Assembly (NCBI RefSeq): GCF_042477335.2
Contig: NC_091255.1
Span: 21,306,501 to 21,370,500 of the forward strand
Source: Ovis canadensis
Lineage: Eukaryota > Chordata > Mammalia > Artiodactyla > Bovidae
Reading direction: 5' to 3'
Length of the DNA: 64,000 nt
Position 1 is the first letter of the stretch. Every line of letters starts with the position of its first letter. Of the stretch, positions 54,383-64,000 are shown piece by piece. The notes beneath the pieces are model-generated. The model saw only the letters and a list, made by a program, of their open reading frames with translations. It ran no database searches and was not told where the DNA came from. Both the position numbers and the translations under genes were made by a program.

Positions 54383-54482
54383 ATTTTTTTGGCCATGCAA
54401 CATGAGGGATCTCAGCTCCCTGATCAGGGATCGAACCTGTGCCCCTGCATTGGAAGCATGGAGTCTAAACCAGGAAAGTCCT
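54383..54482 (-). mobile_element. CHR-2-type SINE, short form
   Basis: Reverse copy, TTTTTTTGGCCATGCAACAT to CTAAACCAGGAAAGTCC, diverged. Confidence 0.75.
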
Positions 54483-54489
54483 TTCCAGA

Positions 54490-55370
54490 GGTTTTCGATG
54501 TCTGTGCCTCCTGCTCCTTGTGCCCATAAGGTGCTTGGTCACTTCCATTGATGTTGTTAGTGCCCAGGACTCCCCAGCCCTCACCCACCCCACCTGCCCA
54601 GCAGCTGGCTGAGTGGCAGAGCTGGTCAGAGTTCAGCTTGGACGAGACTGAAGAAGCAAAGAGGAATCATCTCCCTTCTGAGAGAATTTGGATTGGGGGC
54701 AGCTCCCGCTTCCCCCAGAAAAGACCTGTAAGAGGCACTGTGACAGAATAGGAAGAACGTGGGTCTTGGGTTTAGCCAGCCTGGGGTTCCGATCCTTTAC
54801 CAGCTGGAGGGCCAGATCCTGGGCAGGATGGGATGGCAATAGAGTCTGCTGTGTAGGGTGGAGATGAGACTTTCAGGGGGTGACGTGTGTGATGTGCCTC
54901 AGAGTGTGAATCCAAACTTCGTTGATAGGATCAGTTACCTGGGATTTGGGCAATTTTGTGGCCTCCCATCCCCCACCTCAACTACTTTTCTTAGCTTGTT
55001 GATTGATTGATTAGGTGAAAGGCAGCTCAGGGAATGAGCAAGATGCCATTCAGTTGGGGGATCGGGGTGTGAGCAGAAAATCCCAGAGTGTAATTCCTTT
55101 CCTAGACAGCAGAGACAAAAAAGGAGCATTTCTAGTTGAGAGACTGCCTGGCCTTGTGAAGGAGGGGCTGCTCTGAGACTCTGACTGGTGGGGAAGGGGA
55201 GGGGTGCCTGGTGGAAGGATTAGCAGGAGCAGAGCCTAGAGGTGGACACGCTGGGGACACATGCGCCAAAGTGCAAAGAGGCTGCTTTCCTAGAGCAGAG
55301 GGCGGGTGAGTGAGGCTGAAAGGGCCTTGACCCAGTTCCCGGCTTATTAGAAGTCCCGCTGGACTTCCCA
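54490..55370. other. unique intergenic sequence
   Basis: Unique sequence without a supported gene; a MIR-like scrap may lie around 54720-54830. Confidence 0.45.
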
Positions 55371-55373
55371 CCA

Positions 55374-55625
55374 GGACTTCCCTGGAGGTCTGGTAGTCAA
55401 GAATCTGTCTGCCGATACAGTGGACACGGGTTCGATCCCTGGTCTGGGAAGTTCCCACATGCCTCGGAGCAACTGAGCCTGTGTGCCGTGCGGCAACTGC
55501 GAAGCCCACACACCCAGAGCCCACTCAGTGCAACAGAGCAGTCTCGGTTGCCGCAACTAGAGGAAGCCCACACAGAAATGAAGACCCAGCGCAGCCAAAA
55601 ATAAAGAACTGAAAAAAGAAATAAA
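55374..55625 (+). mobile_element. CHR-2-type SINE, full length
   Basis: Forward copy with B box GGTTCGATCCCTGG and tail CCAGCGCAGCCAAAAATAAA. Confidence 0.88.
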
Positions 55626-55629
55626 AAAC

Positions 55630-56447
55630 TAGAGTGCACTGGGAAGAGGGGAGGAGGCTGAATTACTTGGATCCTCACTAAAATGCTGTCATTTGAGGAA
55701 TCTGCTCCCTCAAGGTGACCCGCCTCTTTCTTTCCCTTTCTCCTTAAAAACAACAGCGGAGGAAAATGTTTCTCCACTACCTCCCCCAGAAGAGCATCCC
55801 GTTCCCTTCTTCATCCTCCCCTCCTTCAACTTCACCTTGTGTCTTTAACCCCATTCCCACTCCTTGAAGAAAGAAGGTGGTGTGGGAGGAAGTTCAGACA
55901 GGAAGGCAAGGTGGTCCCCCGGCTGTGCTAGGATAATAAAGAGGGACAGTCTAGCCCTGGGGGTGTCTGGGGTCCCGTGTCTTTCTTAAGTCCCCAGGGC
56001 AGATACACATTGGGGAGGACCCTGTTCTCTGCCAGAAATACTCAGGTCGAGTGATTTACATTACACTGGGCTTACTAGCCTCTTCCTTCTTCAAGTGGAT
56101 ACCCAGGGAAGGGGATGCTGTTTGGGCAGCGGGAGAGAAGGAGGAGGTGGCGGCCGCCAGCTAGCAGAGATCTGGCAGAGCCCGTCGCTGACGGGGGCAG
56201 GCCGCAAGCTACAGGAGGAGATGCTTGGGCCCTCCTCCGTCCCTGCTTCCAGCTCTCCCCCTCATCTCCCCTGTGACTCTTTTGGCTCCTTGGTGCTTCC
56301 TGAGAGCTGAGCCGGGTGGGATGATTTTTGTTCCTTCTCATTTTAGATGGACAAATTTCTCCTGCCCAGCCACGGAGTGCGGCTTTGGTCCTCTCTGGGG
56401 GCCCTGGTGGCAGGGAACCCACACTTCTTTCCCCCTCCTTTCTTTCT
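55630..56447. other. unique intergenic sequence
   Basis: Unique sequence. ATAATAAAGAGG near 55935 resembles a polyadenylation signal but I see no exon. Confidence 0.45.
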
Positions 56448-56451
56448 TCCT

Positions 56452-56709
56452 TTTAAAAATTGTATTTATTTATTTTTGGCTGTGTTGGGTCTTCATCGCT
56501 GCGTGTGGGATTTCTCTGGTTGTGGCAAGCGGGGGCTGCTCCCCGTTGCTGTGCTCAGACTTCTCTTGTTTCAGAGCATGGGTTCAGGAGTGGTGGCCCA
56601 CGGGCTCAGCTGCTCCTTGGCGTGTGGAATCTTCCCGAACTAGGGAATGAACCTGTGTCTCCTGCCTTGGCAGGTGGACTCTCAACCGCTGGCCTGCCTG
56701 GGAAGTCCC
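56452..56709 (-). mobile_element. CHR-2-type SINE, full length
   Basis: Reverse copy, TTTATTTATTTTTGGCTGTG to TCAACCGCTGGCCTGCCTGG. Confidence 0.87.
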
Positions 56710-56865
56710 TCTCCCTCTTTCTTCCAGAGCCCAGCCAATCCTTCCCGGGTCTCCTGTCCTCCATGGGGAAGCCTCAAAGCTCTGGAGCCCTTCCTCTCAA
56801 ACCACGTCTTGTCTTTTTTCTTTCTTTCTTTTTTTTAAATGGACTTATTCCAAAAACGATCTAAA

Positions 56866-57014
56866 GAATTTTTTTTTTTTTTTTTTTTTTTTTGCTGCAC
56901 CATCGCCTGTGGGATCTTTGTTTCCCCACCGGGGACCAGGTATTGAATCTGGCCACCCCTGCCCCCAGCAGTAAGAGCATGGAGTCCTAACCGCTCAACT
57001 GCCAGGGAATTCCA
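56866..57014 (-). mobile_element. CHR-2-type SINE, short form
   Basis: A long T run then GCTGCACCATCGCCTGTGG, ending CTGCCAGGGAATTCC. The unbroken poly(T) suggests a relatively young copy. Confidence 0.83.
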
Positions 57015-57644
57015 AGAACTTTCATTTCTAAAAGTTCGAATTTTGGTCCGTTCTTTCTTGATTTTTACAGCCTTCGGGGAGTGTTTTTTGTTAGCCCCAA
57101 AGTTTGGAACTTCGGAATCTGATTTAACCCTCCCACAATACCATGCCACTAGCAGGGGTGTTGATTGCCTTTTACCAATGGAACACTCAAGGCTCATGAA
57201 CAGCGTTAACCAATGAGGTTGGATTGGAACCCACCTCAGTTCTCCCCTGAGCTGGGGCAGGTCACTCTTCCTGGGGGCTGTGTGCCCTCTGGATCTCCTG
57301 CTTTCACCTAACGTCCAGGCACACGGACATTTTCAGGGTGCCAGAGTCTGAAACATGGTCATTTTAACGTCCACGTGGTGTTCCATCACTTCGATGGGTG
57401 CCGCCTCTTTCAGTCACTCCCTCTTTGCTGGGTGTGTGAGGGGTGTCTAATTTCTTACCGTAATAAATGCAGCTGCTGTGAGTATTTTGCTCAAATTGCT
57501 TCCACTATGGTCTTCATGCCCAGTGTGTTCCATGAGTAGGTGCAGGTAGGGTACCGTGGCTTGGTCTCACAGTCAGGGTTCAGTGGTAGTCAGTCCTTGG
57601 TATCTTGACTCAGAGCAGAATCAATGCAGAGCAGGCTCCAACCA
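57015..57644. other. unique sequence, possibly with an L1 scrap
   Basis: Mostly unique. Around 57350-57490 the text (GTCCACGTGGTGTTCCATCA, AATAAATGCAGCTGCTGTGA) resembles a decayed antisense L1. Confidence 0.4.
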
Positions 57645-57870
57645 CCTCTTTTTTTTTTTTCCTCTCTCCTTACTCAAATTTTGACTGCACCGAGTCTCAG
57701 TTGCGGTGCTCAGGATCTTGGACCCTTGCTAGGGCATGTGGGGTCTTTAGCTGTAACAAGCAGGATCTTTAGTTGCAGCAAGTGGGATCTAGTTCCCTGA
57801 CTGGGAGTTGAACCCATGGCCCCTGCCTTGGGAGCTCAGCGTCTCAGCCACTAGACCACCAGGGAAGTCA
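57645..57870 (-). mobile_element. CHR-2-type SINE, diverged
   Basis: Reverse copy with T-rich left end and CTAGACCACCAGGGAAGTCA at the right. Confidence 0.78.
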
Positions 57871-58700
57871 CTCAACCATCTCTTGTGGTTTTAAATTCAC
57901 CTCCACCCAGAAGAGGTTACACCACCTCTTTGAGGACTGGTATATTGGTAATTACCAGTAATTTACCAGCAGGGTAAATTCCCTGTGTGCACGGGATCTG
58001 GGCCCATTTCACTACTGCATAGCCACCATCACATCAAAAACCAAGAGCTGAAGTGACCCAGAGAATAAATCTACTTCAAACCTTGTCCAGGGGACTTAGT
58101 GTTAGCCAAATGGCCAAGGTTGTCAATAGCCAGCTTAACACGAAATTGCTAATGCATTTTCCCAAACAGGTAGCAAGATTTAGAGACTGAAAATGGGTAG
58201 GTGGTAGAACCATGAAGTTCAGGTTTTAGCCTTAACACGTCTGTTTGGGGGTAGAGCATACATTTTATGAACAAAGTGGGTGGAATGGGAAAAGGGATCA
58301 ACTATAGAAAGAGACCCTTATTTCAGATCCAGTGGGAGGAAAGTCAGTGGTTCAGGTGGCAAATGGGCTCGGGAATTTAGGTGGTCCTCTTGGGGTGTGA
58401 GGCTCTCATGAGCTGGCAAAGAAGGGAAGCAGAGGGCAGTGGTCACTGCAGAGGGATAAGGAAGGGGCAGGTGGTCCCAGTTCAGGGGGAGGTGAAGGCA
58501 CAAGTCAGGAAGGGACGTGCCTGGGGTCAGGATTGGACTCCTGTGGAGTTCCAAGCATCCCGGCCAAGCTGCCTCGTGGTTTTGCAAAGCATGGATATTA
58601 ATAAGGATGATTAGTAATCATGACGTGTGAATAATAAGGGATGGTTAATTGTCCTGGTTATGATGAACAGCAGTCACTGGGAGAAGGTGGGAGAGTTGGG
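57871..58700. other. unique intergenic sequence
   Basis: Unique sequence; no gene or clear repeat. Confidence 0.45.
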
Positions 58701-58706
58701 ACCCCC

Positions 58707-58707
58707 C

Positions 58708-58738
<31 letters not shown>
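58707..58738. repeat. CA microsatellite
   Basis: About fifteen uninterrupted CA units. Confidence 0.95.
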
Positions 58739-58740
<2 letters not shown>

Positions 58741-58945
58741 ATGTGATCTGTTCTTGGCTGATGCTTATGAGACCATGGAGCCAGCAAGCTAAAGGGCATC
58801 AGTATTTTAAAAACTGCTAATAAGTCAAATTTAAAAATTCACTGAACACATGTTCTCAACAGAAAATTTGGAAAATGTAGAAACATTAAGGAAGGAAACA
58901 AAAGCACTATAAATAAATATTTTGGTGTGTATATCCCTCTAGCCT

Positions 58946-59255
58946 TCTGCGCTCAGTCGCTCTGACTCTTTGCGACCCCATGGACTGGAGCCCGCCAGGC
59001 TCCTCTGTCCATGGGGATTCTCCAGGCAAGAATACTGGAGTGGGCTGATTCTCCAGGTGATCTGCCCAACCCAGGGTTCGAACCCATGTCTCTCACACTG
59101 CAGGCAGATTCTTTACCACTGAGGCACCAGGGAAGCTCAAGAATACTGGAGTGGGTAGCCTATCCGTCCTCCAGGGGAACTTTCTGACCCAGAAATCAAA
59201 CCGGGGCCTCCTGCATTGCAGGCGGATTCTTTTCCAGCTGAGCTACCCTGGGACA
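58946..59255 (-). mobile_element. Bov-tA SINE plus partial second copy in tandem
   Basis: A reverse copy at 58946-59138 (CTCAGTCGCTCTGACTCTT to GGCACCAGGGAAGCTC) is followed without a gap by the head-side half of another (AAGAATACTGGAGTGGGTAG to AGCTGAGCTACCCTGGGACA, 59139-59255). Confidence 0.87.
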
Positions 59256-59259
59256 CAAA

Positions 59260-60325
59260 CATAGCCATAAACTACATTTAAAATGAAACATAATTAGGAT
59301 TATATTCTGCACGACATTTGGTAGCTTGATTTCTTTTTAACTTACAAATAATTCTTGTGTGCCTCTCCATGCTGTCAAGTAATCTTTGAAAATGTGGTTT
59401 TTTTTGATGAGGGAAACAATATTTTGGGCAAGAAGTCCATCCATTTTGGCCTCCCCCAGTCTTCAGAAATACAGAAGGGTGATACTGGGGTGGGGCAGGG
59501 CCACTCACTGCGACCAGTGGACGGGGAAGTGGGGCAAGGAGCCGACAGGGTTGCTTTAGAACCTGAGCTTGAGAGAGGACAATATCTTCTGAAAACATAA
59601 TTTTTTTTTCATACTCAGTTGAGGATAGACAACAGTCAGAATCCTTCACTGGGCATTGATGCCAGGGTTAGTACGTGGTCCTGGAGACAATTTGAGCCCG
59701 TCTAAGCCTCAGTTTCCCCATCTGTATGTAGAGGAAACAGCACCTGCCTCCTACCCATCTCCTGGAAGGTTGTTACCAAGGCCTGAGACACAAGAAAACT
59801 TAGGATGTGGAAGAATACTGACTCTGGGACTCACATCAAAATAACAAAAGACAGAGCAAACCTCCAGGTATGGAGAGGGGACCAACTGTGTGACCTGTCC
59901 TCTCCTTGGGCCTGACTTTTCTCTGCTGTGAACCTTCCAGACACCTGGCTGGTGCCAGGGGACAGGAGGCTCAATTATGCTGCTTCCCTATTCTTGGGAA
60001 GAGGTTACAGCTGGAGCCACAGAGGTTCTGTCTCCCGGCTGGACCTCTGTGAGAAGAACATCTGGTTTGAGAGAGATGAGGGATCGAGTGTGATTCCATC
60101 CTTCCTAAAAATGGGACAGAAATCACGCGACAGCCAATGTTGACTTGAGCTCAAGGCCTTTCCCACCAACACAGAGAAGCCTCTGTTCCAAGGGCTCTGA
60201 GGTCAGCTGCCTCTGCCTTGCTCTGCAGCCCCAGTGTTCCTGGGCTCAGTGCATGTGGGAGGGACTCCAGCACCACTGGCAATATGTCAGCATTCTGAAA
60301 GTTTCATTCACTCATTAATTCACCC
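59260..60325. other. unique intergenic sequence with MIR scrap
   Basis: A MIR-like relic near 59690-59790 (CTCAGTTTCCCCATCTGTAT). The rest is unique. Confidence 0.45.
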
Positions 60326-60329
60326 ATTA

Positions 60330-60547
60330 AAAAAAAAAGATTTGTTTATTTCTGGTTGTGCCAGGTCTTTGTTGCTGCATGTGGGCTTTCTCGAGTTGCG
60401 GTATGCGGACTTCTCATTGCAGTGGCTTCTCTTGTTGCAAAGCACGGGCACAGTAGTTGTGACACACGGGCTTATTTGCTCCGCAGCATGTGGGATCTTC
60501 CTGGAGCAGGGATCAAACCAGGGTCTCCTGCACTGGCAGGTGGATTT
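60330..60547 (-). mobile_element. CHR-2-type SINE
   Basis: Reverse copy, TTTGTTTATTTCTGGTTGTG to GGTCTCCTGCACTGGCAGGT, cut off and followed by a short TTG repeat. Confidence 0.83.
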
Positions 60548-60603
60548 TGTTATTGTTGTTGTTGCCACTAAAGCCCTTCATCCACCCACTTAAAAAATTT
60601 CTT

Positions 60604-60757
60604 TTAAAAATTTATTTGGTTTCCCTGGGTCTTCGTTGCAGCAGGCTCGGTCTTTTAGTTGGAGCACGCAGGACCTAGTCCCCCGACCAGGGATCAAAGC
60701 CCAGGCCCCCCAAATTGGGAGCGTGGAGTCTTAGCCACTGGACCACGAGGGATGTCC
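60604..60757 (-). mobile_element. CHR-2-type SINE, short form
   Basis: Reverse copy, AAATTTATTTGGTTTCCCTG to CACTGGACCACGAGGGATGT. Confidence 0.8.
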
Positions 60758-60799
60758 TCATCCACTTGATAAGTAAGAATTATCCACACCTGTTTCCTG

Positions 60800-60965
60800 A
60801 ATAACACTCCTGCCACCCACAAGCTCTGTGACTGCGGTCAAGGGGCTTCACCTCTCTGTCCTCAATCTCCTTACCTGTAAAATGGGGCTTTGTAATGATA
60901 GCTATCTCATAGCATTGATGGGAAGAATCAGATGAAATTGTATAAGTGTGAATTGTGTTTAGGAC
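60800..60965. repeat. MIR relic
   Basis: AAGCTCTGTGACTGCGGTCA, CTTACCTGTAAAATGGGGC and TAGCTATCTCATAGCATTG are clear MIR landmarks. Confidence 0.75.
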
Positions 60966-61037
60966 AATGCTGGAGCAATGATGCTGATACCATCATTATC
61001 AGATCAGCATCACTATTACGTGTCAGGTACCAGGTAA

Positions 61038-61247
61038 GTAGTAATAGTGTTAATCGCTCAGTGTCCGACTCTTTGCGACCCCATGGACTGTAGCCCGCCA
61101 GGCTCCTCTGTCCATGGGATGCTCCAGGCAAGAATACTGGCTTGGGTTGCCATGCCCTCCTCCATGGGATCTTCCCGACTCAGGGATCGAATCCAGGTCT
61201 CCTGCATTGCAGACAGACTTTTTATGGTCTGAGCCACTAGAGGTTAT
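61038..61247 (-). mobile_element. Bov-tA SINE with perfect 18-bp target-site duplication
   Basis: Reverse copy. GTGTCAGGTACCAGGTAA is present exactly at 61020-61037 and 61248-61265. Confidence 0.94.
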
Positions 61248-61265
61248 GTGTCAGGTACCAGGTAA

Positions 61266-61565
61266 AGGGATGATTAAAATCATCCAGACCCAGGACCTAC
61301 TTTCAGGGTGCACAGAATCAGCCTGCTGGACAGGCTGCTCTGGGAGCACAAACAAAGGAGTGCCTCCTGGGTAAGGCTTTGGCAGGCAGCCTCCCACCCC
61401 TAACTCCTGCCTGCTCCCAGCTGCAGCTCCCACGATAGGTAGCCCCCTCCTCATCTCCCCCCTCCTCCAAGACCCAGCCTACAGCACAGCTTCTTCTTGG
61501 CCGTAGAAAGCCAGGCCAGCCTCTCCCCCAGCCCCCGACCCCTCCACTGTACCAGCACGCAGGCT
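61266..61565. other. unique intergenic sequence
   Basis: C-rich unique sequence; nothing recognised. Confidence 0.45.
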
Positions 61566-62480
61566 GTTTGGAGAGGTGACAAAAAATTAAAATTAAAGCT
61601 AAATTAAAAAGAAGATTCCCATTTCCTCTCCCCATCGCACTTTCCACCTTAATTTTATCGCATCTTCCTTCTCGTTTTATTGACTTTTAGAAGCATTGCC
61701 ACAAGATTTAGTGTGGAGCAGGAGGGAAGGTAATAAATGTGGTACTGCTCGGGCCTCCAATTAATGCCGCCAGGGGTGGGGGCCAGTCGGGGAGCAGGGG
61801 GTGTCCTCTGGGTGTGAAGCCCTGGGAGGGGAGCCGAGACCCCAGAGGTGGGGGAGATTACCTTACCCCATCCCAAGGTGGGGGCGGTGGTTGCTTTTGG
61901 CTTTTGTCCCCTCCCTGGGCTTGTTTCCTGGTGACCCAGAGAAAAAAGAATCACGCTCAACTTTGCTCATCAGGCCAGACAACAGAAATCAGAATTTCAT
62001 CTCCTCGGTCTGGCTTTACAAAAAAAAAAATTAAATAACAACTCTCCTCTCCCCGGAAACCTCCACCCATATTTCCCAGGATGAAGATTCCCCACCCACC
62101 AAACAGATCTTTATTTAATTTTATTTTATTTCATGCTCTGTTGGTGCAAGGCAGTTTTCCCTCTTCTTCCCACCCTCCCTCCTTCCTTCTTCTATTTATT
62201 TCCCCCCCATCTCTAATATCATTTTCACCCACCCACAGCGACGCCGCGTGCTTGTAATTTTCTTCTGACCCTAATGGCTCCGGTTTCCCCTCAGTATTTA
62301 AGCGGAACAAGACAGAGGTAAGTGGCAAATAAACAGCGGTTCCTATTTGCGCTGCCAATTTCTGTTGATGGTGAAGAGGCTGCCTTGAAATGAACTCTGC
62401 CGCTGTCTGCCGCGGAGGCCTGTCTGCCAGACGCTGGGGGAGGTCGGCTCCCTGCCGCCCCTTACAGGCCTCCCGGATAT
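61566..62480. promoter_or_regulatory. candidate conserved regulatory region
   Basis: About 0.9 kb without any young repeat, alternating AT-rich homeodomain-like clusters (AAAATTAAAATTAAAGCTAA, CTCCAATTAATGCC, TTTATTTAATTTTATTTTAT) with CpG-containing segments. A TATTTAAG at about 62296 is followed by AGAGGTAAGT, a strong donor-like sequence, at about 62315-62324, so a non-coding first exon is possible. Function is inferred. Confidence 0.4.
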
Positions 62481-62754
62481 CCGCTGGGGTTACACTGGAG
62501 GCAGGGGTGTGGGCCGCGTGGAGAGGTGTGCCCAGGGTAGTGCCCTTGTTCGTGTTGTTGTTGTTTAAACAGACTCCTCCCCTTCCTGGCTTTGGCCTTT
62601 CACCTCTGTAGGCCAGCGGTCCTCCCGCTGGGGTGGGACGTCCTCCCACGGGGGTGGAATGGCCTTAGTTGTCACCAGATAATAGGGTTGATTCTCCAAC
62701 CATCTCAAACCTACTGAATCAGAAACTGTGAGAAGGCTTCAGCAATCCATGTTT

Positions 62755-63615
62755 TTTTAAAAAAACAACTTTATTGAAGTATAATTCACATACCATAAAA
62801 TTCACCCTTTTAAAGCATGCTATTCAATGATTTTTTGAGTTGTGCAACCATCGCCACAACCCAGTTATAGAACATTTCTATCACCCCAATAAGATCCCTG
62901 ACGTCTGTTTACAGTTCATCCTCTCCCTCCTTCAAGCCCTGGGCAACTACTAATCTACTTTCTGTCTGTATAGATTTGCTTATTTTGGGTGATCTTTTGA
63001 GTCTAGCTTATTTTACTTAGCATAAAGTTTTGTTAACAGCTCTGTTGAGATATACAATTTACCCTTTTAAACTACAGTTCAGGACTTGCCCGATGGTCCA
63101 GTGGTTAAGATTCCACCCTTCCAATGCTGGAGGCTAGGATTGGATCCCTGGTTAGGGAACTAAGATCCCACATGCTGTCAGGCACAGTAAAGAAAAAAAA
63201 ATGTGTACAGTTCAATAGCTTTTAATATATTCACAGAGATGTGCAACATTGATTTGAGAACATTTTCATTACTCCAGAAAGAAATGCTGTTGTCACTTCC
63301 AAATTCTCTTATCCTCCAACCCTAGGCAACTACTAATCCACTTTCTGATTCCAGTAGATTTGCCTATTCTGGACATTTCCAGAATGTTATGTAATAGATT
63401 CATATAACATGTGGGCCTCTGTGACTGGCTTTTTTTCACTTCGCATGATGTCTTCAAGGTTCATACATATGGTAGCAGTATAAAAGCAACTTAGTCTTTT
63501 TGCTGCTGAATACTATTCTATCGTCTGTGTATGCCACGTTTTATTTATCCGTTCATCACGTGATAGACATTTGTGTTGTTTCTCCTTTTTGGCTATCATA
63601 ATAATTGTATTGCTG
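62755..63615 (-). mobile_element. two adjacent L1 3' fragments, antisense
   Basis: The landmark TTATTGAAGTATAATTCACA begins the first (about 62762-63030) and a diverged version (CTGTTGAGATATACAATTTA) begins the second (about 63031-63615). GGCAACTACTAATC followed by CACTTTCTG-like text occurs in both, showing that they are copies of one family in the same orientation. Confidence 0.7.
63082..63205 (+). mobile_element. CHR-2-type SINE in L1 with target-site duplication
   Basis: Forward copy, GGACTTGCCCGATGGTCCAG to GGCACAGTAAAGAAAAAAAA. TACAGTTCA is duplicated at 63073-63081 and 63206-63214. Confidence 0.9.
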
Positions 63616-64000
63616 ATCCTGTTCATGACGCCAATTGTCTTGCTGTTCACACCATTTCCAGGGTAGCCAAGGTGAGTAGGAACTAAATGTGTCTGCGTTT
63701 CCTATGGCTCCTCAAGCCTCCGTCCAGCCTCTGAGCTCCCCTTGCCTACGCTGGGTTCAGGAGACAGTGTGGACAGCCATAACACAGCCTCCCTCCTGGC
63801 TGACGCAGCAGCTGTAGCCGCAGCCATAACACAGCCATAACATAGGCGTAACGTAACCTCATTTAACATAACCATGATGTTGCTCCAGTGCAGCTCCAGT
63901 GCAGCAGCAGCCAGGGCTTTCATGCTGAAGCTCATACCTTTGGTGTACTGCACAAAGTAGCCTGTGGCCAAGCGGCTACCTCCTGACGCGTATGTGCAGT
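63616..64000. other. unidentified sequence with CATAACACAGCC repeats
   Basis: CATAACACAGCC occurs twice (about 63778 and 63824) with further CATAACATAGG and CGTAACGTAACC variants, next to CCAGTGCAGC duplications. It does not match a gene I recognise. It might be part of an LTR or other ruminant repeat cut by the window end. Confidence 0.35.

Overview
This is a mammalian nuclear window from a ruminant, most likely a bovid. The evidence is the dense load of Bov-B (RTE) LINEs, Bov-tA and Bov-A2 SINEs and CHR-2-type tRNA-Glu SINEs, together with spliced genes whose translations match known mammalian proteins. The gene order GGNBP2 - DHRS11 - MRM1, all on the + strand, is the conserved order of human 17q12. 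In cattle this block is on chromosome 19, and in human the next gene downstream is LHX1. I cannot tell cattle from other bovids by reading alone.

Layout. Positions 1-9455 hold the 3' part of GGNBP2: eight coding exons, stop at 9017-9019, and a 3'UTR. Positions 11330-19905 hold the complete DHRS11 gene: CpG-island promoter, seven coding exons, 255 aa. Positions 20440-27890 hold the complete MRM1 gene: CpG-island promoter with NRF1-type and ETS-type sites, five coding exons, 360 aa, and a large second intron filled with Bov-B and Bov-tA copies. From about 27900 to 64000 I find no convincing protein-coding gene. This is the MRM1-to-LHX1 intergenic space, made of nested SINEs, LINE fragments, MIR/L2 relics, microsatellites and stretches of unique sequence. 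Some unique stretches have the look of conserved regulatory DNA: a forkhead/homeodomain cluster near 32.9 kb, an AT-rich block near 43.6 kb, a perfect RFX X-box palindrome near 48.8 kb, and a block at 61.6-62.5 kb.

The three genes are unrelated housekeeping-type genes with separate promoters. GGNBP2 is a nuclear/cytoplasmic Cys-rich protein tied to spermatogenesis and placenta. DHRS11 is a cytosolic NADP(H)-dependent 17-beta/3-beta ketosteroid reductase of the SDR family. MRM1 is a mitochondrial 16S rRNA ribose methyltransferase. Nothing shows that they act in one pathway.

I did not find an undescribed biological system. The best second-look items are the GC (not GT) donor of MRM1 intron 1, the loss of the upstream initiator ATG in DHRS11, the candidate long-range regulatory elements toward LHX1, and several unusual repeat architectures.
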